Origin: a virus
Length of the DNA: 26,361 bases
Virus record (IMG/VR): IMGVR_UViG_3300042305_001253
Coordinates: 1-26,361 of that record
Direction: 5' to 3' (one strand)
Shown here: one piece after another, positions 6,766 to 13,419 of the stretch
How positions within the stretch are numbered: the stretch's first letter is position 1
Layout of the letters: each line of letters begins with the position of its first letter
Made by a program: the position numbers and the translations under genes
Notes under the pieces: generated by a model
The model's database searches: none
Told to the model about the DNA's origin: nothing
The model's input: the letters and a program-made list of their open reading frames with translations, nothing else

Positions 6766-8286
6766 TTAGTTATTCTTAATTATATCAATAAAATCATTAT
6801 GTGTCAAGAAATTAGGTATTAATATTTTTTGTGCATTTAAAATAAGTTTATAGTCTTGTTTTTTTAAATTATCCAATATTGTTTTAGATATTTTTTTCAT
6901 GTTGTTTTTATTAATAAGTTCATTTCCGATTAAAATATAATAATAAGAAGAAGAACTAAATATTGTATTATCAAATAAGTCAAATATTTTAACTAAAGGT
7001 TTATCATTACAAGTATTTAAAATGTAAGATATTTTTTCTGGCATTTTATTTTTTTTAGTAAAGTCTTGCCAAAATATACTATTTTTTTTATTTGTTACAT
7101 AATGTAAATATAGAAAATCAACAATTTCTTGTGTTTCATTTAAATAAAGATCGTTAAACCTTTGTTTAATAAAATCATTTTTTGTATTTAAATTTTCTCT
7201 ATCTGACATAAATCTTTGTAAAACAAAAATTGTTTGCATAATAGATGTTGCTTCTAATGGTTCTACAAAACCAGAGGATAGGCCTACGGATAAACAATTT
7301 TTAATCCAAATTTTTTCAAAACATCCTGCAGAAAAAGTAAATGCTCCTTTTTCTTTTCTTGGATATTCTGGTTCAAAGCCTAAATATTTTTCTATTTCTT
7401 TTATTGCATCTTCATCAGAAATGTAGTCGCTGTCAAAAACATATCCACAACCATATCTGTGTTGCAATGGTATTTTCCACATCCATCCGTAATCCATGGC
7501 TATTGATTCTGTGTAAGGAGGTATTTTTTCATCCATTTTTAAAAAAAACGGAATTGCTTTTTTTGCTGGCAAGTTTTCAGAATGAGATTTCCAATTGCTT
7601 TTATAATGATTACCAATAATTAATTTTCTAAAGCCAGAGCAATCAAAAACAAAGTCACAATCTATTTCTTCTTTTTCTGTTTTTAATTTATTAATATATC
7701 CTTCTTTATTATTAAATACTTTATTTATAATTCCTTCTTTTCTAATTATTCCACGACTTTCTCCTATATTTTTTAAATAATTTGCTAAAAGTTTTGCATC
7801 AAAATGAATAGAAGTTGCAGCAAATTGATCTGTGATTTTATTTTTATTATTTTTTATAAACGGAACAAGCATTAAATCAGACGCTTGTTCTACTAAAGAA
7901 TAGTCCTTTAAACTATGATTTTCTAAAGATGCACAAAAATGAGCAAAGTTTGTATCATTTTCTAAATAAGAACTGTTTAAATGAAAATTGTAATCATTTG
8001 ATGCCACGCTATTTGAAAAAAATGGATGAAAGTAATCCTTGTTTGACCAATTTGTAAACTTAATTCCATTTTTTATTGTTGACTGGCAATTTTTAATTAA
8101 ATCTGTATATGGTATTTCTAAAAAATTTAAAAAATCAATAAAATTTGGAGTAGATCCTTCTCCAGCACCTAAAATTCCATAATCTTCGCTTTCTATTAAA
8201 ATTACATTATGTGTATCATATATTTTTTTAGCATATAATGCCGTTAACCAACCAGCAGTTCCACCACCTATAACAACTATATTCAT
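6766..8286 (-). CDS. Flavin-dependent tryptophan-halogenase-family enzyme
   Basis: The 506-residue protein has all key marks of FADH2-dependent halogenases. GGGTAGW at 7-13 binds FAD. GIKFTNW at 74-80 carries K76, aligned with the lysine that forms the hypohalous adduct. The diagnostic WxWxIP motif is present as WMWKIP at 268-273, and GLSSGFVEPLEAT near 335-346 carries the conserved active-site glutamate. Such enzymes need reduced flavin, O2 and halide, usually with a partner flavin reductase, none of which is seen here. The family includes phage members, one from a cyanophage shown to be an iodinase. The start overlaps the sulfotransferase stop by four bases (ATGA). The gene is markedly AT-rich, which suggests acquisition as part of a cassette. 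The substrate is unknown. Confidence 0.9.
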   Translation of the reverse strand: MNIVVIGGGTAGWLTALYAKKIYDTHNVILIESEDYGILGAGEGSTPNFIDFLNFLEIPYTDLIKNCQSTIKNGIKFTNWSNKDYFHPFFSNSVASNDYNFHLNSSYLENDTNFAHFCASLENHSLKDYSLVEQASDLMLVPFIKNNKNKITDQFAATSIHFDAKLLANYLKNIGESRGIIRKEGIINKVFNNKEGYINKLKTEKEEIDCDFVFDCSGFRKLIIGNHYKSNWKSHSENLPAKKAIPFFLKMDEKIPPYTESIAMDYGWMWKIPLQHRYGCGYVFDSDYISDEDAIKEIEKYLGFEPEYPRKEKGAFTFSAGCFEKIWIKNCLSVGLSSGFVEPLEATSIMQTIFVLQRFMSDRENLNTKNDFIKQRFNDLYLNETQEIVDFLYLHYVTNKKNSIFWQDFTKKNKMPEKISYILNTCNDKPLVKIFDLFDNTIFSSSSYYYILIGNELINKNNMKKISKTILDNLKKQDYKLILNAQKILIPNFLTHNDFIDIIKNN

Positions 8287-9128
8287 ATTATTACTCCCAT
8301 GTTTGAATATTTTTTTATAACATAATCAGATAAAACATCGTTTGGGTCTTTACTTATTTTACTTAACGTTGGTCTTATCTTATGTAAGTCAATTGGATGA
8401 CCTGGCATAAAACTATCTTCGTCCTCTAATTTAATTATATTATTAAAGTCATGTTTAAAATAAGGAACCTCTAAAAAATTGTAAACATCTTCCATTATTT
8501 GTTTAGGATTTTTTATTAAATTATTATAGTTGATAACGCAAACGTTATTTTTATTTTCTTGTTTTAAAATTTCACTTAAACCAAAAAGTGTATTATCTAT
8601 TTGTCCATAAGGGCGCATTAAAAAATCACAGATATTGTCATTTTTGCTTAAATATTCTTTACTCCACCAATAAGAATTTTTCATTTCTAAATCTATGTAA
8701 GAATCTTTTGGCAATATATTAATAAAAGAAGCCAAAATTTCAATAATTGGACGGACTGTAAATAAAATTTTAGGATTTGGATCAACATATTTTTTAATAT
8801 TTTCTAAATTTTCTGGTATTGCCCAAACTTTAGATCTATCAAATATTATTTTTTTATTTATTTCACTATAATAATTTGATATTAAGTTTTTGCCAAATCT
8901 TATTAAATTATCTTTGTTTTTAATTTTAATTGCACTTTCTTCTGTTTTTAAAATATTATCGTAGTTTGATAAAATTTGTACCATTGGACTTAATGGACTA
9001 CTATAAATGTCTGGATTTTGATTTAAAATAGCAGACAATAAAGTATTGCCAGATCTAGGAAGTCCTGATAAAAAATAATATTTTTTTATTTTATTGCCTC
9101 CCTGGTTACTAAAACAATTGCTCCGCAT
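8283..9128 (-). CDS. PAPS-dependent sulfotransferase
   Basis: The protein of up to 281 residues carries the sulfotransferase 5'-phosphosulfate loop GLPRSGNT at 22-29 followed by LLSAILNQNPD. An R-S-K-V-W segment and an I-x-Y-N-N-L-I-K-N-P-K segment, typical of the 3'-phosphate-binding and downstream parts, follow. It would move sulfate from PAPS to a hydroxyl or amine. It is translationally coupled to the halogenase. Two starts are possible. ATG 9128 lies inside the previous gene behind a weak AAGG. GGGAGGC is ideally placed for a start at 9089, but the codon there is ATA, where the otherwise identical junction at 4395 has ATG. The APS-kinase-like fusion at 9799 may help make PAPS. Confidence 0.87.
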   Translation of the reverse strand: MRSNCFSNQGGNKIKKYYFLSGLPRSGNTLLSAILNQNPDIYSSPLSPMVQILSNYDNILKTEESAIKIKNKDNLIRFGKNLISNYYSEINKKIIFDRSKVWAIPENLENIKKYVDPNPKILFTVRPIIEILASFINILPKDSYIDLEMKNSYWWSKEYLSKNDNICDFLMRPYGQIDNTLFGLSEILKQENKNNVCVINYNNLIKNPKQIMEDVYNFLEVPYFKHDFNNIIKLEDEDSFMPGHPIDLHKIRPTLSKISKDPNDVLSDYVIKKYSNMGVII

Positions 9129-9316
9129 TCTTCCAAAACCTTTTTTAATTTTACCACATATTGTAAGGCTGATATTTTATCATCATGCCCCATGTGTAAA
9201 AACTTTCTTTCATCTAATTTTACAGTAAGAAAGTGTTCATTGTCAATAATCTCTACGCCAAACCCTTTAGGTGGTGTAATTGAATGTACAGCCTTACGCA
9301 TTTCATCTGTATACAT
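9086..9316 (-). CDS. Conserved-looking small protein, unknown function
   Basis: This is a soluble 76-residue protein: a short helix, then strands (GFGVEIIDNEHFLTVKLDE), then a helix (KISALQYVVKLKKVLEECG) and a final strand (IVLVTREAIK). The alternating pattern suggests a compact alpha/beta fold. No family is recognised. Its ATG overlaps the upstream stop (TAATG). It ends in Glu-Ala-Ile-Lys, encoded by the same 13 bases that end the GT2 gene at 4392, and that stretch forms the ribosome-binding site of the sulfotransferase gene. Base composition is like the phage-type genes rather than the AT-rich sulfotransferase. Confidence 0.68.
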   Translation of the reverse strand: MYTDEMRKAVHSITPPKGFGVEIIDNEHFLTVKLDERKFLHMGHDDKISALQYVVKLKKVLEECGAIVLVTREAIK

Positions 9317-9612
9317 TAATGTACTTCTGGTTCTTTCTTAGCAGCATAAATATTTGCAAAAGTTCCGTTCCAACGAACTCTGCCTTTGCATCCAACATTA
9401 TATTTTTTAATATCATTATCATATGAAATTACATCATAAATATATCCTTGTATTTCAAAACCACTAGACAAATGTTCCTGACCATTAATAAAAATTCTCC
9501 AAACTAACGGGCTTTTTGGTTTTGCTTTTGTGTTAAAACGAATAACAATTTCATCATAAGGGCGCAGCCACCTGTCTTTAACAATTTTTGCAATATATGT
9601 TAGTTTATTCAT
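9316..9612 (-). CDS. Unknown protein with beta-rich, SH3-like pattern
   Basis: A protein of 98 residues is expected when read from ATG 9612, which lies within the end of the upstream gene behind a GGTGAT motif. An ATG at 9642 would add ten residues. The sequence is rich in beta strands with conserved-looking aromatic and glycine positions (DEIVIRFNTKAKP, LVWRIFINGQEHL, GFEIQGYIYDVISYD, GCKGRVRWNGTFANIYA). It has no signal, membrane segment or catalytic motif. The function is unknown. It is part of a chain of genes overlapping from 10560 to 9086. Confidence 0.62.
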   Translation of the reverse strand: MNKLTYIAKIVKDRWLRPYDEIVIRFNTKAKPKSPLVWRIFINGQEHLSSGFEIQGYIYDVISYDNDIKKYNVGCKGRVRWNGTFANIYAAKKEPEVH

Positions 9613-9802
9613 GATCACCCTGTCTTTTATTAGTTCTTGCAAGAATATTTTTTACCATTGTTGATGCAGTTGTTTGAAATATAAAAGGAAAAACTGAATG
9701 AATAAAAACAATAACTCCAGAAATGAAAAAGACTATTGCTATTAACCATGCTTCAAACATATGTTTTAGATAGTTTTCATTAACCATTTTTAAGTGCTTC
9801 AT
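9605..9802 (-). CDS. DUF6356-like single-pass membrane protein
   Basis: The 65-residue protein shows N-x-N-Y-L-K-H-M near the start, one hydrophobic helix (about 18-38) and H35-S-V-F-P-F-I-F-Q-T-T-A-S at 35-47, then a basic tail. The order YLxH, membrane helix, H-x-x-x-P-F-x-F-x-T-T-x-S matches the small DUF6356 family of bacterial membrane proteins as remembered, whose role is not known. The start is coupled to the end of the kinase/nucleotidyltransferase gene by ATGA. Confidence 0.68.
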   Translation of the reverse strand: MKHLKMVNENYLKHMFEAWLIAIVFFISGVIVFIHSVFPFIFQTTASTMVKNILARTNKRQGDHE

Positions 9803-10560
9803 ATATTTAGTTCCTTACGTTTTTGTGTAGCAGATATTGCTTGAATTTCTGCAGATAATTCAACTTGTTCAATTTTATATCCTACATCACGACCATAAAC
9901 TATGTTAGTAATGTTTGGTAAACGCAATACCATTGCATCTTTCATAAACTCATCTTTTGCAATATATTCTTTTACCTGATTAAACTTAAGTGGATCCTTT
10001 TCACTTGTGTTATATGTATTTCGTACTCCAAGTAATACTTGATTAGTTCGCTTACCCGCTTCTTTATATAAAGCGTGATGCCCCTCATGCCATGGTTGAT
10101 AACGACCAAGCATAAGTGTTGTTGGTGCAGACCAATCATGTAATTCAAACAAAGAAATAATTAAACTTGCTTTTTCGTATGAATTTTTTTCATGATCAGA
10201 AAACATAAAATCAAATTCTTTTGGTGCTACAAACATCTTATTTGTATCTTTAAATCTGCCTTCTTTAATTGTATCCATAAAAATTAGAATATCTGGTTTA
10301 CCAAATGCTTCTCTTGTCGCATCTGTTGGACAAACAAAATCTACAATTACTGGGGCAACTCCTTGGTTGGCAATAAGTTTTGCCATTTCCCCCATGCGTC
10401 GTGCCTGCTCTATGCGATCTTCTGGGGTAAATCCAAGATCAGAATTAACTGTAGCACGTACTTCATCTGCATTAAGATGGATAGAGTTAATACGTTCTTT
10501 TAATGCTTTTGCCAGTTCCGTCTTACCAGAACCAGGTAATCCAATTATTTGTATAATCAT
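9799..10560 (-). CDS. APS-kinase-like domain fused to HxGH nucleotidyltransferase
   Basis: This protein of about 253 residues has two enzyme domains. Residues 1-140 resemble adenylylsulfate kinase: Walker A GLPGSGKT at 7-14, then N-A-D-E-V-R and D-L-G-F-T-P-E-D-R-x-x-Q-A-R-R-M-G-E (41-58), the CysC signature that contacts APS. Residues 147-253 are a cytidylyltransferase-type domain with LGRYQPWHEGH (151-161) and ISAT near 242-245, as in NMN adenylyltransferases. The kinase part could make PAPS for the nearby sulfotransferase. The second domain is closer in motif to NadM-type enzymes than to ATP sulfurylase, so sulfate activation is not proven. Second ATG of a TAATGATG start is chosen because GGAG is five bases before it. 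Confidence 0.82.
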   Translation of the reverse strand: MIIQIIGLPGSGKTELAKALKERINSIHLNADEVRATVNSDLGFTPEDRIEQARRMGEMAKLIANQGVAPVIVDFVCPTDATREAFGKPDILIFMDTIKEGRFKDTNKMFVAPKEFDFMFSDHEKNSYEKASLIISLFELHDWSAPTTLMLGRYQPWHEGHHALYKEAGKRTNQVLLGVRNTYNTSEKDPLKFNQVKEYIAKDEFMKDAMVLRLPNITNIVYGRDVGYKIEQVELSAEIQAISATQKRKELNI

Positions 10561-10562
10561 CA

Positions 10563-10844
10563 TTACTCCATTGTTAGTGCTTGCCAAGTAATTGACCAGT
10601 CTTGTTTGGTTTTATGTTTGTTAAATTCCCTTGAGACTTCTCCACCTTCTAAGTATATTCCACCCCAAACGCCCCACTCTTTTCCAGATATACCGTTTGC
10701 AAAGCATATTTTCTTTACTGGGCATTGTTTACAAAGTGCGTCAATATCTCTTCTGGATCCTTCGTGATCTTCATACTTATCAAAAAATGCGTTGTTGTCC
10801 ATTCCTAAACACAAGGCTTCGTCTTTCCACAAATGCTGCTTCAA
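10563..10844 (-). CDS. WhiB-family Fe-S transcription regulator
   Basis: The 93-residue protein has the complete WhiB core: C12, then C38-x2-C41-x5-C47 to hold a 4Fe-4S cluster, and the G-V-W-G-G turn at 58-62 followed by a charged C-terminal helix region. WhiB proteins are confined to actinobacteria and their phages, so this gene is the best single host indicator in the window. Phage members such as WhiB of mycobacteriophage TM4 alter host septation and exclude other phages; whether that applies here is unknown. Translation starts at TTG 10844 with AAGGA six bases before it. It is coupled by TAATG to the kinase fusion. Confidence 0.93.
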   Translation of the reverse strand: MKQHLWKDEALCLGMDNNAFFDKYEDHEGSRRDIDALCKQCPVKKICFANGISGKEWGVWGGIYLEGGEVSREFNKHKTKQDWSITWQALTME

Positions 10845-10846
10845 GA

Positions 10847-11056
10847 TTAATCCTTATACTTATTTGGTATGTCCCAACCATTACGACCAGGTTTATATAT
10901 TCTATGCAAATACCACTTATCTTTTACTCTAATACCCATAGGAGATGTTTTTGCAGTGTCTGATTCTTTTAAATCAACTACATCCCATCCACGCCATAGC
11001 AGATTGTTATTCTTATTTATAATTTTTTCCATTGTATTTAAACTTCTAATAATCAT
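10847..11056 (-). CDS. Small protein of unknown function, Trp-rich
   Basis: The 69-residue soluble protein has a Trp/Gly/Pro-rich core: LLWRGWDVVDL (19-29), then S-P-M-G-I-R-V-K-D-K-W-Y-L and P-G-R-N-G-W-D-I-P. The core looks like a small beta sheet. No family is recognised. The start is well supported by TAGGAG seven bases before ATG. The stop is two bases before the TTG of the WhiB gene, so the two are co-expressed. Confidence 0.6.
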   Translation of the reverse strand: MIIRSLNTMEKIINKNNNLLWRGWDVVDLKESDTAKTSPMGIRVKDKWYLHRIYKPGRNGWDIPNKYKD

Positions 11057-11065
11057 TTTATTCTC

Positions 11066-11416
11066 CTAATACCTAAAAAGACCAACATCAATGTTGTTGG
11101 CTTCTGCAACTAAAACTAATTTTGATTTTGATTCTTTTGGACGACTTAAAAAAGCAAAATAATTAATTTGATTTATATTTTCACTTAACCATATTGGCGC
11201 AGCATTATAAAACTTAATTTTTTTGCCTCTTGCCTTCATTCCTCGTTCTGATAAATTAGAAAACTCTGAAACAAAGTGATTTATTCTTGATGGGCCAGCA
11301 GAGTAAATAATAAAATCATTATCTCCATCTTTCATGCCAGATAAAGCAACGCTCATAGCACGAAGGAATACGTTGTAGTCGTTAAATTCCTTTGTTCCCT
11401 GTACCGCTACTATCAT
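11066..11416 (-). CDS. Possible SLOG/YspA-like Rossmann-type protein
   Basis: The 116-residue protein begins IVAVQGTKEFNDY, then a helix, then DNDFIIYSAGPSRINHFVSEF, another helix and KIKFYNAAPIW. The order strand, Gly-rich turn with a D-Y, helix, strand ending in S-A-G-P-S-R resembles YspA/SLOG nucleotide-binding proteins (GSR...DY...SGGARGAD). The match is partial because the usual Gly-Gly-Ala is replaced. If correct, it would bind a nucleotide or ADP-ribose derivative. Its start lies 35 bases inside the upstream gene behind GGGGTAGGA. Function open. Confidence 0.55.
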   Translation of the reverse strand: MIVAVQGTKEFNDYNVFLRAMSVALSGMKDGDNDFIIYSAGPSRINHFVSEFSNLSERGMKARGKKIKFYNAAPIWLSENINQINYFAFLSRPKESKSKLVLVAEANNIDVGLFRY

Positions 11417-11810
11417 TTGGTCCTACCCCTTGTTTTAAGTCATCAAGTATTGATAACATCTTATCTAATTCTTTTGTTGGCATATTTTCAATATCTAATG
11501 GTTTTATTGTTTCTTCATCTACCCTGCCATTTATGGCATTTGCAGTATAAAAAACATTATTTAATATCCAATATGCACTTCCGTCTGCTATTACGACCCT
11601 TAACATATTTTTTTGAATATGTCTTTGAGACTGCGTTATAACTTTAGGCTTATCAAACCTTTGCTTTGGAACAACATTTTTAACCATTTCATAAATAGAA
11701 CTTTGTTTGTATTTATTCTTGTTTAAAAATATCATTCTTCTTTTGTTTGATATTTTAATTATAGACCAATAAGATAACAATGTCAAGCCTATAATTAATA
11801 AATATTCCAT
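11382..11810 (-). CDS. Membrane-anchored protein of unknown function
   Basis: The 142-residue protein has one N-terminal helix (about 3-18), a basic stretch (SNKRRMIFLNKNKYK) that should stay inside, and a soluble domain with LRVVIADGSAYWILNNVFYTANAINGRV near residues 70-97. That segment resembles the domain of a common but uncharacterised actinophage protein. The acidic-helical part ends with a Gly/Asn/Ser-rich tail. No enzyme motif is seen. ATG lacks a strong ribosome-binding site and overlaps the run-out of the coiled-coil gene upstream by two bases of spacing. Confidence 0.62.
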   Translation of the reverse strand: MEYLLIIGLTLLSYWSIIKISNKRRMIFLNKNKYKQSSIYEMVKNVVPKQRFDKPKVITQSQRHIQKNMLRVVIADGSAYWILNNVFYTANAINGRVDEETIKPLDIENMPTKELDKMLSILDDLKQGVGPNDSSGTGNKGI

Positions 11811-11811
11811 T

Positions 11812-11973
11812 TTATTTAGTTTTTTTCACTGACTCTTTGCTTAAACTTAAAACCATAGAATTAAGTTTATTAACCTCAAGTTGTAGTTTTAATGACTCTA
11901 GTTCTATATCAGATAGTTTTTGCTTATAAAATCCTACTAATTGAATTAGTTCATTTTTTTCTAAATTTTCCAT
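11812..11973 (-). CDS. 53-residue coiled-coil protein
   Basis: The frame encodes MENLEKNELIQLVGFYKQ, then a heptad-like run of Leu and Ile (residues 18-47) and a Lys-rich end. It is likely one long alpha helix that forms a dimer. GGGGG stands three bases before ATG, close but usable, and the gene fits exactly between its neighbours (stop TAG just before, next start ATG just after). No function can be assigned. Confidence 0.62.
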   Translation of the reverse strand: MENLEKNELIQLVGFYKQKLSDIELESLKLQLEVNKLNSMVLSLSKESVKKTK

Positions 11974-11979
11974 TACCCC

Positions 11980-12348
11980 CTACTTTCTTAAATCAAAGGC
12001 AGTTCCCTGCCAAACCTTTTCTAATTTTTTCTTTTCTCTTTGTGTAATTGCACGGCTCCATGAAAAACCTGCATCGCCACCCCAAGCATCCCACATAATT
12101 CTTCCATTAGATGGAAACTCTGGACCATCATAAAAACCTTTACCTTTTTTATCTACCTCATGACGTGAGAAAAAAGAATACATTCTTTTAACAGTACTAA
12201 GAGACATTGCTGATCCATTTACAATATCAGTTGCACGTCCCCAGCCTACTGGAGTTCCTGCTCCTTTAGCCTTGCCATCTGCTTTCCATTTTAAAGCACG
12301 ACGAGCAGCAGCCTTCATACCAGATGTAGGAGTGTATGTATCAGCCAT
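11980..12348 (-). CDS. Conserved phage-type protein, unknown function
   Basis: The 122-residue basic protein has M-K-A-A-A-R-R-A-L-K-W, then GTPVGWGRA, D-I-V-x-G-x-x-M-S-L-S-T-V-K-R-M-Y-S-F-F-S-R-H-E-V-D, and S-N-G-R-I-M-W-D-A-W-G-G-D-A-G-F-S-W-S. The last two blocks closely resemble segments that occur after prohead-protease domains and as stand-alone proteins in many phages, of unknown role. It has no catalytic motif of its own. AAGG is placed well before ATG 12348, which lies inside the end of the small upstream gene. Confidence 0.75.
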   Translation of the reverse strand: MADTYTPTSGMKAAARRALKWKADGKAKGAGTPVGWGRATDIVNGSAMSLSTVKRMYSFFSRHEVDKKGKGFYDGPEFPSNGRIMWDAWGGDAGFSWSRAITQREKKKLEKVWQGTAFDLRK

Positions 12349-12448
12349 GTTCTTTTACCTTGTTTTTTTCATAAGACTTACCCCAAAAAAATGAACCAAT
12401 CATTAATAAGCCTATTGCTAATGAATGTAAGAAATAAAATGTACTCAT
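12341..12448 (-). CDS. 35-residue membrane protein
   Basis: The frame encodes a single hydrophobic helix (MSTFYFLHSLAIGLLMIGSFFWG) and a polar basic tail. Its ATG overlaps the stop of the Lys-rich frame upstream (ATGA), and its own end runs eight bases into the next gene. The overlaps and hydrophobic pattern are the only evidence that it is translated. Confidence 0.52.
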   Translation of the reverse strand: MSTFYFLHSLAIGLLMIGSFFWGKSYEKNKVKEHG

Positions 12449-12549
12449 TTTGATTTCTTCTTTTCTTGTTTGGCAGCACGTTTTTCTTTAAGAGTCATCT
12501 TTGGCTCTTTCTTTTTATTAGTATTTCCCTTTTGTTCTTTATTTGCCAT
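12445..12549 (-). CDS. 34-residue Lys-rich peptide
   Basis: The frame is made mostly of Lys, Glu, Ala and Gln with no hydrophobic core, so it is probably unfolded and could bind nucleic acid or another acidic partner. GGGGGC lies seven bases before its ATG, a good ribosome-binding site. It overlaps both neighbours, 11 bases with the upstream gene and four with the downstream gene. Confidence 0.52.
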   Translation of the reverse strand: MANKEQKGNTNKKKEPKMTLKEKRAAKQEKKKSK

Positions 12550-12697
12550 TGCTAGCCCCCTTTTTTATTTTTGGATACGGACCAAGATCCGCCTTAACAC
12601 TACCGTCTTTTCTTAAACGAACTATTCTTCCATTTTTTATTTGCAATGGATTAAATGCATAGTTTTTAAAAAAAGATCCTGAAGATTTTTTAGACAT
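12539..12697 (-). CDS. 52-residue basic protein, unknown function
   Basis: The frame starts at a TAATG overlap with the stop of the larger upstream gene. It encodes a basic protein with F-x-x-N-Y-A-F-N-P-L-Q-I, then a strand pair (NGRIVRLRKDGSVKADLGP) and a Lys-rich end. The short strands suggest a small beta hairpin. The ATG has no clear Shine-Dalgarno site other than reinitiation after the upstream stop. No family is recognised. Confidence 0.55.
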   Translation of the reverse strand: MSKKSSGSFFKNYAFNPLQIKNGRIVRLRKDGSVKADLGPYPKIKKGASNGK

Positions 12698-13401
12698 TAT
12701 TTTTCAAATGTCAGAGGATCAAATGCTCCGCCCCAGATACTTTTTGTTGTAGATTTTGACTCTGACTTGTATGTGCCACCACGACGCTTATATTCTTGAA
12801 CTACCCAAGAGTTAGCAACGGCAGATGGATAAACATCAAACTTATCTTTTGCTGCTTGTACAACTGCTGCATAAAGTTTTGGATTAGATGGTTCACTACC
12901 ACCACTTCTTGGTTTAATAAAATCTTCATACTTTGGTTTTGCTTTTGCCATATCGTCATCCATTTCTTTTAGTTTGCCAACAGGAACACAATTAGGAACC
13001 ATGCGTCCACCTTTTTCTTTCATACCACGTTGTTCATATCCAACCCAACATGCTTTTGTTACGTTATCCCACTTATCCATTTCTTCATCTTCTGAATGAT
13101 AAGACTTTCCCATTTCCATATCTGTGTTCATGTGATGCCCTTCCAATTTATCTAGTTTAGTAGCATCATTATGCATCATACCAATGCTATATGCACTTTC
13201 TTTCCAACTACCTTTTTCTTTTTGTTCTTCATAAATTCTAACGGACATTGCAGGATTTTCTGGAGGCATTGACTGAAGAGCATATTCTGAACCCTCACTA
13301 CCAAGAGTTCCACCTTCTGTCATTATGTGTTCAATTTTTCCATGGACAAGTCCTACCTTTGTTTCACCCATTACAAAATCGCCTTCTACAATATGACTCA
13401 T
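12697..13401 (-). CDS. Phage-type protein of unknown function with Lys/Tyr-rich C-terminal domain
   Basis: The 234-residue protein is polar throughout. It starts with short strands (IVEGDFVMGETKVGLVHGKIEHIMT), a middle part with many Met, Glu and His, a Trp/Cys/Gly block ACWVGYEQRGMKEKGGRMVPNCVPV, and a C-terminal domain (NPKLYAAVVQAAKDKFDVYP, then A-V-A-N-S-W-V-V-Q-E-Y-K-R-R-G-G). This C-terminal block is like that seen in phage proteins annotated with DUF5872-like regions. No catalytic site is visible. A TATAAT box exactly six bases before the ATG points to a leaderless transcript. Confidence 0.68.
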   Translation of the reverse strand: MSHIVEGDFVMGETKVGLVHGKIEHIMTEGGTLGSEGSEYALQSMPPENPAMSVRIYEEQKEKGSWKESAYSIGMMHNDATKLDKLEGHHMNTDMEMGKSYHSEDEEMDKWDNVTKACWVGYEQRGMKEKGGRMVPNCVPVGKLKEMDDDMAKAKPKYEDFIKPRSGGSEPSNPKLYAAVVQAAKDKFDVYPSAVANSWVVQEYKRRGGTYKSESKSTTKSIWGGAFDPLTFEK

Positions 13402-13407
13402 GCTTTT

Positions 13408-13413
13408 ATTATA
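13408..13413 (-). promoter_or_regulatory. Extended -10 promoter giving a likely leaderless mRNA for the gene at 12697
   Basis: On the minus strand CTCTGATATAATAAAAGCATG places a TG-extended TATAAT six bases before the ATG at 13401. Initiation at the usual distance would begin at the A of ATG. There is no good -35 hexamer at 17 bases, which fits an extended -10 promoter, and no Shine-Dalgarno site. Confidence 0.62.
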
Positions 13414-13419
13414 TCAGAG

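Noticed and set aside
9799-10560. Reading the C-terminal domain as ATP sulfurylase, giving a complete PAPS synthase
   Set aside because: The motifs (LGRYQPWHEGH and ISAT) fit NMN-adenylyltransferase-type enzymes better, and the domain is far shorter than ATP sulfurylase.
10367-10963. Plus-strand frames opposite the kinase fusion, WhiB and the Trp-rich gene
   Set aside because: WhiB and APS-kinase signatures on the minus strand are unambiguous and the plus-strand frames have no start signals or recognisable motifs.
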